From NCBI GenBank assembly GCA_029747585.1, contig JAPEVF010000579.1, positions 1-29,377 on the forward strand: a stretch of DNA of 29,377 bases. Direction: 5' to 3'. A model generated the notes under the pieces. The model had not been told where the DNA came from, did not search any database, and saw nothing but the letters and a program-made list of their open reading frames with translations. Source of the DNA: Pleurotus djamor (taxonomy: Eukaryota; Basidiomycota; Agaricomycetes; Agaricales; Pleurotaceae). Position numbers and translations under genes: made by a program. Positions 1 to 9,444 of the stretch are shown here, piece by piece (position 1 is the first letter of the stretch; the number at the start of each line of letters is the position of its first letter).

Positions 1-185
1 CAAGTAAGACCTATCATAGACTTCATTCTCATGTGAGCCTAAATATCAACCGTAGACGAGTTTGTGCTCCAAACCACAGCTCAGGGACGCGAGGGCCAGG
101 CGGCGGAGACTCATGTATGATTCCAGTTTATAATGAATATCTGAATGTCCTCATGATGGCGTTTAATTTTGCTCATTTCCTTATT

Positions 186-457
186 TAGAATGACAAGCCT
201 GACACATGTAGGCCCGGTTTTTGTTCCGCATTTTTACTGACCGTGGGATACTGCTGTGACTGTGGGAAAGTACATTTTGTAGTCAAGAGTGCGCTTTCAT
301 CAGTATTATTTGAGGCTCACCCCCTTCTCTGATCCATTAACCATTGAAACTGGGGGTAGTTAGTACACTCAACAGCTTATACTCCAAGTTTCAGGCCTTA
401 GAATGACAAGCCTGACACATGTAGGCCGACTTTCTGCTCCGCATTTTTACTGACCGT
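186..457. repeat. Pair of short direct repeats (186-244 and 399-457)
   Basis: A 59-bp block beginning TAGAATGACAAGCCTGACAC recurs 213 bp downstream with about five differences and ends in CGCATTTTTACTGACCGTG in both copies. The sequence between the copies is unrelated to them. Both lie in the gene-poor 1-581 stretch downstream of the minus-strand gene that ends at 582. No coding sense was seen. They could be a remnant of a dispersed repeat or a local duplication in a 3' flank. The rest of 1-581 shows nothing recognisable. Confidence 0.8.
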
Positions 458-581
458 GAGAACCGGCTTCAAGCTTCAGCCTCATTAATTATTCCTGAGT
501 TCACTTACTTCCCTTGCTCCAAGACGGTGGACAGTGTGCGATTTCTCAGAGTCTTGTCTGTATTACTTTCTAAATATGCGT

Positions 582-1977
582 TCATCCAACTAATAATACC
601 CATAGCAAATTCAAGTCAATGGCAACGCTTCCAATGGGCATGTCCCCGCTCGGATGACTGGTGACGGAATGACAAACAGCGATGAAGCTTCCCTCCGGAA
701 TCTCGTCATCTCCTTCGACGATAGGCAGACTTTTAATAGCATCTTCAGTAATCGAAGTGGGTCTCAACTCCCTTGCATCGAAGATCGTCACTGTTCAACG
801 TTCAATCATTAGTCCGATACCGCGCAGTCCTGTATAATCAATCATCACATCATTTACCTGCTTCGTCCTTTGCTACGACCCAAGATTCTGATTCATGACC
901 CCATGCTCCTTCGCCGCGAATATGTTCTGATTGAATGGGGAGATGTGATGTTCAGTGCAATTCAATTCCATAGGCCATACTCTTACCGCGTTTCATAAAG
1001 CTAGACTTGAAAGTGATATTGAAACCGAAAGATCCATGATGCATTAACGTTCGACCCAGTGCCATTCCTATCACCGCGACCATCCGTTCAAACTCCTGGG
1101 AGTGAGGTGCGCCTCGAATGTAGTGAATCGCTGCAGCCGCCTGCTCATTCAGGCCTCGAACTTTACAGCTCTTCACCTTAATACAAGTTACGCATTTCAA
1201 GAACTCGCCAGTATGAACGTCAGCGAGGACATGATTTGTACCGTGACCAATGGCGGTGCCGATAATCTTGCTTGGATCAACCCGTGCAAGATTGACTAGC
1301 CGACCATTTTGCTCGAACGTTAACAACTCCCGTGCAAATCTATGATTATCAACGGGTGCGGCGATGGTAAGTATTCATTTACAGACATAGCAATAGTAGT
1401 GTGCGTACTCATTCTCCACTGATCGGAGACGTTTTTGCCAGTCCGAGAACATTAAATACGGCGCAGGCTCAGCCTCGAAGAAGTCCAGCACGGGGACAAG
1501 ATATGCACGTCTACAACAAGCTGCCGTCAGAAGGTGACTTTTGGACACAAGATTAGTTCAACCTAAGCTTGGGCAAGGACAAGTATGTATCTTTGAGTAT
1601 TGAGTCTTGCTTTGTGATATCGCTCACTTCGCAATGCTTCATGCCCGCGCTCATGACTTGTAGACTAAGTACGTTCAGCTTTTGCTACGGAGGTGCAATA
1701 GCAAATACTCTCACCTCTCATGAGCTTCCGTTCGCCCTTCAGGATCAATGCCAAACCACAGGCGCGCTTGTGTCCTATCACTCTCTCGTAGGTTCTCAGT
1801 CGCTGCCATCACACTCTCTTTCCATTCAAGCCATATCCTTCTCCCCTCGAGAGGAGTTGCCGCGGTGATTATCTCTGATGGCGAGGGCTTTGACAGTCGC
1901 AGTTCATCGAATTCGGAGTTGTGGTTGAAATCATCAAAGTAGTGGGAGGGTGGTTGCGCAATATTGTACAACATCAC
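582..1977 (-). CDS. Uncharacterised multi-exon protein, tandem paralogue of the 2106-4398 gene
   Basis: I do not recognise the family. Seven exons join in one open frame on the minus strand: 1977-1715, 1664-1563, 1510-1409, 1339-987, 926-858 and 790-582, with introns of 50, 52, 69, 60 and 67 nt that fit GT...AG (these six segments give 365 codons; an extra 5' exon is possible, making seven). Recognisable blocks are YLVPVLDFFEAEP, LMFSDW, GRLVNLARVDP, QEFERM and DDEIPEGSFIAV. The same blocks occur in the same order, with introns at matching places, in the neighbour at 2106-4398 (LVP, LMKFSEW, GQFVNLARCDP, QEYERM, GEIPEGSLAIV), so the two are tandem duplicates. The chosen ATG lies only about 130 bp from the neighbour's stop and lacks the basic and proline-rich N-terminal half seen there, so this copy may be N-terminally truncated. 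No signal peptide or membrane segment was seen. Function unknown. Confidence 0.55.
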
Positions 1978-2105
1978 TGGTGGTTCGGTGCGTTAAGCAG
2001 AAGCAGTCTTGAAAACTCACTGATCTTAACATTTACGCTCGCAGTCGGTAATCTAGATTCCCCTCGCACATGTGGCCACTAGTTACATGCTGTGCTATCA
2101 TCATG

Positions 2106-4398
2106 CTACTTGTCACTCTCGTTGGACTCATTGCCACTATCGCGATCCTCATCTCCATTCCAGGTGCTCGCAGCCATCCCTGGAGTACCAACAACCACGG
2201 CCCAATGAACGTTCAGATTTAAATCTGGACAATCCTTCGTCTTAGATTGCCAGATGCTCGCAGTGTGGGCGACGATGGCCAGCGAGCCTTCAGGAATCTC
2301 GCCATCAAACTTTGGTAACGTAGTCCCAAAGCTAGCAATGCTATCTGCACTTGCCAGACTAAAAGCCTTGTCGGTACGTCCATCGTATACTGGTACTAGC
2401 CATGCACATCGTAAGTTACGAGGAGACGGGGTATGACTTATTCATACATACCTTCATCATCCGGTTCTAACACAACAATACGGCTCTCTGAAGCGGGCTT
2501 GCTCATTCGAATCGTTGCCGGACTTTGGTATGAAGAAGACTGACTACCTCCTCCGGTGCTGGTCACCAAACGAACCTTCGTTAAGAATGAAAGGACATCC
2601 CCAACGAGTTGTGCCGCTAGAGGGTTGTGGTTAAATACCATGCATAACGATGCACACATACGTTCGTATTCCTGCGTATGCAGAATACCTTCCACTCCCT
2701 TCCTCTCTCGTGCCCACTTAAGCTTTGGACTGGTAAGATAAGATTCAGTGACTCGAATGGGCGTAAGACAAATGGTAAGGTTGCCGTTGTCGCGCATGTG
2801 GATTACGTCCCCGCGTCCCTTGTCAATGGTTCGTAAGATTCGGGGATCACAGCGAGCGAGGTTTACAAATTGCCCAGCCGATGAGAATGTCACTGCCTTG
2901 AAAGCACGTCTATAATGTTCTCTGAGTGAAGTTCAACCACACAACTGAGTGTACGACTTACTCGTAGCTCATATGGGGGCAGTAATCGATCCATTCCGAG
3001 AATTTCATGAGACCGGTCCCAGCGTCATGAGACCATGATCGAAGTTGTCCACTCCTTTGCGCTAGCATTAGTGAACGTGTCTCATGAATTCAATGAACAA
3101 CAATAATATATACCTGAGCGGCACAAGAGCCTTGTAACTCTCCTTTAATAAGTCATCTTGGATATTCTCATTGGTCACGGCGCATGTTGGAGGTAAAACG
3201 ATGACCCTGAAATAGAAAATTAACGCGCTGTTGACGCTTCAATAATATCTTTATTCTCACCGAGCTGACGCTTTATCTACCGCCTCTGCCTTCACTGGCT
3301 GTTGATGCTTCGTTTCCATTCCCACCCCACCGCCGCTGTTACTTCCTCCAAGGCGTTGCGCAAAGGTCAATCGGGCGGGCGGCTCAGATCTTGTTACAGC
3401 AGCACGTAGGATTGGTTCATAAGTCAGTCCAGCTCGTCACTCTAAAGTATAATAACAGCTGACTTACTTCTTAGACCGATCCACAGCCTTATTCAAGAAG
3501 GGATTATCCTCAGAAAAGTCTTCCACCGGCTTTGCTTTCGTTGTGGCACCACTGCGAACATCGACATCAGGCATGTGTTTCGTTGATTGATTCTCGCACA
3601 TATTACTCACATCAGGGTGTCTTTGGCCTTGCCCTTAAGACTCTGGTCGTTGACCGTCTTGGAGGGGCTGGAGCCAGTGGCGTCGTTGCTTTCGGTGGTG
3701 GTGGGGGTGGTTGAAGGTTGTTCCCCTGAGGGTACCGGCAGATTCTCTTCAACGCTACTATCTTCACACTCTGTTAGTGGTGACATCGCCATCGGCGGTG
3801 GTGACATCGCCATCGGCGGTGGTGCGCTACCACGAGCCAACGATTGATCAGCTACCTGCGTGACTGCATGTTCCCATAGGCACTGGTACACACCTTGCTT
3901 GGTCTTCAATCTTCTTTGCTGCCGCTTTCTGGGCGACTAGCTTAACGTCTTGGATGCTTTCCTCACTCTGATTCTTGCTTTTCTTCGCGCGGGTAGGCCT
4001 TGACGTTGTGGACTGTGCCTTCTCATTGGCTGAGCGCAAGTCGGATCTGCGTTTAAGTACTCTGTCAGCTCATATCCAAACGTTAACCCTCGCTGTTCAA
4101 AGGCATAACATACGCTTTTCGCTTTCGGTTACCGCCGCCCATTATCGTATACTCTGCTAGGGATCTTACTTGGAAGAGCGGGAGAGGAAATAAGTTCGAA
4201 GGCTTGAAGGGGAGTTCGACTCTGTGCCAGTCGGCCTTCGGCACTCGTATCCCTTCAAGATAAGGGCCTGAAGATTCAATTGCAAATTTCCTGTCGCAAC
4301 CACCCCATGCTTTGACTCATCAATCTGCCACAAAACACTAACCGGTAAGTTTTGCCCTTTACAAGAACATTCTTCCCTTCCAGGGTATCCAACCACAT
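2106..4398 (-). CDS. Uncharacterised multi-exon protein, longer tandem paralogue
   Basis: Start ATG at 4398 (MWLDTLEGKNVLVKGKTY), then a 52-nt intron 4342-4291 and exon 4290-4170 (reads ...VELPFKPSNLFPLPLFQ). A lysine-rich exon near 4040-3890 (AKKSKNQSEESIQ, AQKAAAKKIEDQ) and a proline/serine-rich exon near 3880-3605, containing a doubled PPPMAMS unit, follow. The 3' half is clearer: intron 3113-3055, intron 2961-2910, long exon 2909-2452, intron 2451-2396, last exon 2395-2106 ending in an acidic tail. Conserved blocks shared with the 582-1977 gene cover the C-terminal half (GQFVNLARCDP, QEYERM, GEIPEGSLAIV). The joints between 4170 and 3910 and between 3910 and 3430 are not resolved, so the exact protein is uncertain. 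It is divergent from the gene at 4562 with about 160 bp between starts. Function unknown; the basic middle could be a nuclear or nucleic-acid-binding segment, which is inference only. Confidence 0.5.
3783..3822. repeat. Perfect 21-bp tandem repeat inside a coding exon
   Basis: GACATCGCCATCGGCGGTGGT occurs twice back to back. Read on the minus strand it encodes the doubled heptad PPPMAMS in the proline/serine-rich exon of the 2106-4398 gene. The unit is a multiple of three, so copy-number change would keep the frame. Confidence 0.85.
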
Positions 4399-4561
4399 AT
4401 TCTTAGCCGATTATTCCGACTATCTTCGGCCACAAGTCTAAAGTGGGTACTTTCTACGGGGCGGGGCGGCTTCGTTCGTTCAAGTTCAATCACAGCACTC
4501 CCCTCTTCCTCTTCTATTGCGCAAGCTTACAGTCGCCCGCCCGCGCCCGCAAGTCCGTACT
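4399..4561. promoter_or_regulatory. Short divergent (bidirectional) promoter region
   Basis: Only about 160 bp separate the ATG of the minus-strand gene (4398) from the ATG of the plus-strand gene (4562). The interval has a GC box-like GGGGCGGGGCGG at about 4457-4468 and a CT-rich stretch at about 4500-4520 of the kind seen at fungal transcription starts. No clear TATA box was seen. Co-regulation of the two genes is inferred from geometry only. Confidence 0.45.
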
Positions 4562-5855
4562 ATGGCATCTGGTCTGGATCCTCTCTACGATACGGATGCA
4601 GCAGGTTTGGACAATCGTAGCTCCTCACAGACTTCAATTACATTCTGACGGAGTGGAATATACCACTGTAGCTCAACACATCAACGTCTTCAGCAACCGG
4701 CTCTTCGATGACAAGAATACCCCTTTTGGGATCTACCATCTAGCACAACTCCGAGACGTCAGCCTTGTTCATTTCTATTATATACAGTCCCTCATAACCT
4801 CCCTCTACAGGTGGCTTCTAGCTTAGCCCTCGAACCAAATGCTCCAGGGGAAAAACGGATGGCCCCCCAGAGAATCTTGGCTCTGCATGATGACGATGCT
4901 GAGGAACCGGTCGAGTTGAATGTTCGTATTGTAGGAGCTTTGATTTGGAAGGATCTCCCCCCATTCTATTCTAGTGATAAGTACGATTCCGAATCCTTTG
5001 AATTGAGCCGAGAGCGGCTTTACTCACACTGTATTCATCTTCAGAACTGCGGACCTTATGCGCAAGCGAGCCCATCTGCGACAATCGGTATCTCTAACTG
5101 GCTTCAACACACCGAATTTCCTTGCAGCGCTTTCCCAGATTCAGTCGTTGTCAAAGCTTGCGTCACGCAACTACAAGGAGGGTTCCTTCGATACGCCGAA
5201 GCCCGAGGTGCGGTTGGGTCACAGGGTTATCAATGCGTCGACTCGCTACTTGACATCGTTGGCCGTCGACTACTCCTCACAGCACTTACCTTTTGACCAC
5301 AGTACCGATCCTGACGGTCTCCTAGAGTCTCTTCGCGGAACCGACTTTGTCCACAGTCAAGATAACATCGTTTCTTACCTGTTCAGAGACTTGAGTGGAG
5401 GGCCAGGTGGTCCAATCCGGTGAGCGCCTCATTTAATATCCTAATCGGTCTGCTCTGACTCTCTTCTTGAAACCCAGTGTCACGGAGATGGAGCCGGTGT
5501 CGTTTCGCATCGGCGACATCGTTGAGCTTCTTCTGTCCTTCAACGTTGGACATTACATGAGCGGTCAACAATGGAGACACAAACTATTCATCAACTTGAG
5601 AGGTGTTACTCTGTTAGAAAGAGGGGAAAACTTGGTACGTACTATCACCATTGTCAATGTAGTCTAGTTACTGAATCGATGTTATAGTGCACGTTAACAT
5701 TGGAGGCGCCATCCGACTCAAGTGCTGCTGCTCCCATTCCCCGCAAGGGTACTTTGAAGCGGCCTATCTTATACGACAACGAGATGAGATCTTCGAAGAG
5801 GCGGGATAGCACTCCGAAGGAATCCGACCGTGATAAGGATATGCACCCATCTTAG
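4562..5855 (+). CDS. Uncharacterised Agaricomycete-type protein, possible 5' frameshift
   Basis: Five exons: 4562-4757, 4811-4980, 5045-5419, 5478-5634 and 5688-5855, with introns of 53, 64, 58 and 53 nt that all fit GT...AG. The spliced frame runs from MASGLDPLYDTDAAG through EYTTVAQHINVFSN, PVELNVRIVGALIWKDLPPFY, HTPNF-like and GDIVELLLSFNVG blocks to a basic tail with KRPILYDNEM and a TAG at 5853-5855. The MEPVSFRIGDIVE...LRGVTLLE block resembles a C-terminal module I know from many lineage-expanded hypothetical proteins of Agaricomycetes; its function is unknown and that likeness is from memory. The frame of the first 28 codons does not match the next block: one extra base near 4646 (ACATTCTGACGG) breaks it. 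Either this is a real frameshift, a sequencing error, or translation starts at the in-frame ATG near 4593. Confidence 0.55.
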
Positions 5856-6734
5856 TTCATGTCCGACCCTGTTTAGTACTGCAACCCTGAATATTAGCCA
5901 TAGTTCCGTCATTATCGTTGTCTGTGCATACCTGGATATTATGCCTGTCTAACCCCCGGTCTAGTCCCTGATCCATAATGAAGTAGTGCAGGATGTGGAA
6001 TTGCATGGTTGCATTGCGTTGCGGCGTTGCATCTTGGCGGCAGATTGCAAAATCATATATTACCCAGTATTGTGTATGGAGACATCTACATCATCACCCG
6101 TGTCAAGTCTGTGTCCCTCTTACCAAGTGTCCACCGTTACCTCAAAGTACAACATTATTAAGCAAGAGAGGTTGAGTCTGTACCAGTACTTACAAGTTGC
6201 TCATATACCTATATCTGATATTCCTGCTCCTTTTATAGGATCAACCTTGTACAACCAGCAATGCATCTAGGATGGTTACTCCTCACTATTATCTACTTGT
6301 TCTGGTCACTTTCTGGCATTGAGAATCTCAGACAATTTAGGTCCAGACAAGGTGCAATTCCTCTCCACAATCATACCAATTGCAATGGTGAAATCTCAGG
6401 TTCATACTCGGCAGGTCTGTCCTTTTCTACAAGCTAACATTCATACATCTAATGTACCTCTAGTATGGTACTATCAATATCCATTGCATTTGGTCGATTT
6501 GTGTGTCAAACACCAAATGTATATACAAGGCAGGCATCTTCTTATTTTAACAATTTCTACTCTCTAAATCTGATTTATCAGAGCTCAATGGTGAGAGCGT
6601 GCTTGCTCTAACGCCTTTATGGAAATCGCACGTAAGTACAATTTGTCTTTATTATCTATAATATGTCTAATTTATCATAGCAGCATCGGACTGAATATCC
6701 AATTGAATGCTACTGGAAGTTAACATCTAATACA
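5856..6734. other. 3' flank of the host gene passing into the AT-rich Helitron 5' region
   Basis: The first about 120 bp look like 3' untranslated sequence of the preceding gene. Base composition becomes AT-rich from about 6030, in keeping with the element downstream. Several intron-like GT...AG stretches occur (for example GTAAGTACAATT at about 6651 to ATCATAG at about 6682), so 5' exons of the Helitron gene may lie here, but no conserved domain could be read. A defined Helitron 5' end (TC...) could not be fixed. Confidence 0.4.
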
Positions 6735-9392
6735 ATGAATGCCTATGCCCTCAATGGGTCTCCTACTTTTGCTGCCCTATATGGGTCTTCTACTTGGTCT
6801 ACCTTAAACAGGTCTAGGTCTGAACAGACTTTTCATACCGTACATGAATCTGCACTTTTATTGAGTTGCTGCCTTCTTCAACCTTGTCAAGAATTACATA
6901 CATTTTCTAGCCCACACTGTCCAACATCTAATAAGGCTTTCTTTTACATATACAAAATATCACAAATTTGTTCCTTTTACTTACAGATCTCACATCAAAC
7001 TCTTGTGTTTATCCATAGACTATTCCTCAATGCTCTTTTCCATGTACAGGTGCTTATGAGTGAAATTTCTCAATTATTACAAAGAGACCTATGGCAGAAG
7101 TATTTTGTAAGATTAAAGTCATCCCAAAGTTTTACAACAAGGCATGACTGGGCTTGTCAACTGCGCTTATGTTACCAATTCTTATTCAAATTTCAGTACA
7201 TTAATTTTAATGTATTTCACACCCCACTCCAGAGTAAGTGTAAGCCTTTCTCTACTATTGCTACTGTTGGTGGCGGCCTAATGAATCGAAGAAATATATA
7301 TCAATTTTCTGAGATTGAACAATATTTACTACCCAACAACAATAAGGACATACTGAATAGTAGCAATGCTTATGAAGTTCTAGGATTTGTTGCTTTGCAT
7401 AATTCATATAGCTATGCAATACAAAATGATGAATGTCTTGCTGTAATCCCTCTTCCTACCTTAGTAGATAGAAGCTCAACTAATGTGATGAAAAAATTAT
7501 GTAACGCGCACCGAGTCTACCTTAAATCCAACTCAACATATGAGATTCTTCAGCAGTCACTATATCTTCACACATGTCAAAACTGCCCTTTAGTTGCCTC
7601 AATCTTAAAATGCAGACCTGACTTAGCTTTACAAAAACCTAATGATTGTCAATCTCATCAAAGTGAAACTGTATTGGATAATCATAGTACTGTAGCCAAT
7701 CCTGCCATTTCACGAAGTCTGCTTAAACATGTATTTCCTCCTCCGCCTACATCAAAACAATTAATTGAAGAAGTATGTAGAGACTACTGTGCAGCAATAA
7801 GCCCAGATGCTTGGAAAGAGGAAGGCTGTGCAGTGTGTGCGGAACTTGTGCCTCTGAGTAAATTGACTTTACTTAGCCAAAGAAAAATTGACAGATCTAT
7901 TTTGACAAGAACAGGAATTTCAAGACTTCCTCGTAAAACAACTGATGATGTAATCTTAGAGCCTGAGGGGCCTTTATTGGTTGATGGACTTGACAAAATT
8001 TGTGATAAATGTCTTAATGATTTAGAGCATGCTCGCCTGCCAAAATTTGCCTTGGCCAATGGCTTGTGGATAGGTAATGTTCCACCAGAGCTACAATGTC
8101 TTTCCTTTGCAGAGAAACTACTTATATCCAGAGTAAGGCATAATCGCTGTGTTGTAAGAGTTTCTTCAGGAAGAGTTAAAATGTCTGCTAATGCTATCTT
8201 GTTTAGTAATCCTATTGTCAAGGTGTACCAAAAACTTCCACCTTCTGTTGAAGAACTTAATGAGGTACTTGCATTTATCTACTTAGGTCATGTTCAACCC
8301 ACACAGGCTGACTTTGCTCGCACTCCAATGCTGGTACGCAGAAGCAATGTTGCTAAAGCCCTTGAATGGCTTAAAGTAAATCATCGTGACTATGATGATC
8401 TAATAATTGATGGGAAAGCCTTGGAACAATATCCAGAGAATGATATCCCTGTAGTAGTCAATTATCATCGGTTTAGTAACACCTCTACTAATCGTGATCT
8501 TCTTAGTACAAGTGTACATGATCTAGAGGATGAGGAAGGTACTGCAACTGGCCCTTGTTCTTTTGCTGTATCTGGGCTAACAGGAGAAGAGTATGATGGC
8601 CTAAGTCTGGTTGCTCTGAAAGCAAAAGCATTAGATCATTTGGCCAACAAAGGAAAAACTCTGGGTATTGGTCATAGTGAAAATCCACAATCAATTTATC
8701 ATAATATTCAACTATACCCTCAGCTTTTCCCTTGGCTCTTTCCATATGGCCTTGGAGGCTTGGGAAACTCTGGAATTCTACGGAAACCCATGTCCGAAGC
8801 TAGCCAGAAAAAGCACTACTTAATGTATTATGATAAACGTTTTCAAACTGATGAATACTTCCCTATGATTGCCTTTAATCATGAGCAAATTAAGGATGCA
8901 GGTACAGCAAGTCATTTAATGGCAAAAAGATCCTCATTTGAGTCAACAATCAGAAGAATACAAGATGTTGACACAACAACTTTAGCCTCTCTAGCTAAAC
9001 GACTTCGAGATGGTGAACATGTCAAGCCTGAACTTACCAGTGAGAAACTCTGTTTCGATCTTATCCATGATTTAGACCAAGTGAGTGGCTCAGTATCAGG
9101 ATCTGCCGCTAGTAAGAAGTATATGCGCAATGAAATATGGTCTCTTATTGCGTTTTTAGGTGCTCCTTCTTGGTTTGTAACTTTTTCACCAGCTGATGTT
9201 AATCATCCATTGTGCTTATACTATGCAGCATCTGGTACTGTATATAAGCCTGATATCCTTTCTAGAGATATTAGAGATAGATTGATTGCACTCAATCCTG
9301 TAGCGGCCGCACGGTTTTTTTCATTTCATAGTAGAAGCTTTTATCAAGCATATCTTAGGAGTTGGAAAAGAACAACCAGGAATCTATGGTGA
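6735..9392 (+). CDS. Helitron Rep-helicase, N-terminal part (before the frameshift)
   Basis: This is the N-terminal 885 residues of the transposase. Residues 1 to about 180 are low in similarity to anything known and contain intron-like signals (for example CAG/GTGCTTATG), so the true N-terminus may differ. From about residue 365 a cysteine-rich region (CAVC...KICDKC) runs into PKFALANGLWIGNVP and LISRVRHNRCVVRV, the signature of the DUF6570 region found upstream of fungal Helitron Rep domains. From about residue 690 (KHYLMYYDKRFQ) to the end is the Helitron_like_N domain, with GAPSWFVTFSPADVNHP near residue 815. At 9315-9321 a run of seven T shifts the frame and the last about 24 residues are out of register. 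With six T the frame would join the reading frame at 9445 without loss. It would act in the nucleus on single-stranded DNA of its own ends. Confidence 0.9.
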   Translation: MNAYALNGSPTFAALYGSSTWSTLNRSRSEQTFHTVHESALLLSCCLLQPCQELHTFSSPHCPTSNKAFFYIYKISQICSFYLQISHQTLVFIHRLFLNALFHVQVLMSEISQLLQRDLWQKYFVRLKSSQSFTTRHDWACQLRLCYQFLFKFQYINFNVFHTPLQSKCKPFSTIATVGGGLMNRRNIYQFSEIEQYLLPNNNKDILNSSNAYEVLGFVALHNSYSYAIQNDECLAVIPLPTLVDRSSTNVMKKLCNAHRVYLKSNSTYEILQQSLYLHTCQNCPLVASILKCRPDLALQKPNDCQSHQSETVLDNHSTVANPAISRSLLKHVFPPPPTSKQLIEEVCRDYCAAISPDAWKEEGCAVCAELVPLSKLTLLSQRKIDRSILTRTGISRLPRKTTDDVILEPEGPLLVDGLDKICDKCLNDLEHARLPKFALANGLWIGNVPPELQCLSFAEKLLISRVRHNRCVVRVSSGRVKMSANAILFSNPIVKVYQKLPPSVEELNEVLAFIYLGHVQPTQADFARTPMLVRRSNVAKALEWLKVNHRDYDDLIIDGKALEQYPENDIPVVVNYHRFSNTSTNRDLLSTSVHDLEDEEGTATGPCSFAVSGLTGEEYDGLSLVALKAKALDHLANKGKTLGIGHSENPQSIYHNIQLYPQLFPWLFPYGLGGLGNSGILRKPMSEASQKKHYLMYYDKRFQTDEYFPMIAFNHEQIKDAGTASHLMAKRSSFESTIRRIQDVDTTTLASLAKRLRDGEHVKPELTSEKLCFDLIHDLDQVSGSVSGSAASKKYMRNEIWSLIAFLGAPSWFVTFSPADVNHPLCLYYAASGTVYKPDILSRDIRDRLIALNPVAAARFFSFHSRSFYQAYLRSWKRTTRNLW
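9315..9321 (+). other. T7 homopolymer carrying a +1 frameshift inside the Helitron gene
   Basis: Upstream of the run the frame reads NPVAAARFF; downstream the other frame reads HFIVEAFIKHILGVG, then PGIYGETAGYYGTVEQQG, which is the expected continuation up to the HUH motif. The two halves meet exactly at the run of seven T, where six would keep one frame. The change could be a genuine inactivating mutation, a programmed or tolerated slippage site, or a homopolymer sequencing error. Confidence 0.85.
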
Positions 9393-9444
9393 AACTGCAG
9401 GTTATTATGGCACAGTAGAGCAACAAGGCCGTCTGACACTACAT

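Noticed and set aside
4981..5044. Second frameshift in the 4562-5855 gene
   Set aside because: A 64-nt GT...AG intron explains the frame change.
7784..8221. 145-aa minus-strand ORF
   Set aside because: Antisense shadow of the DUF6570-like region of the Helitron gene.
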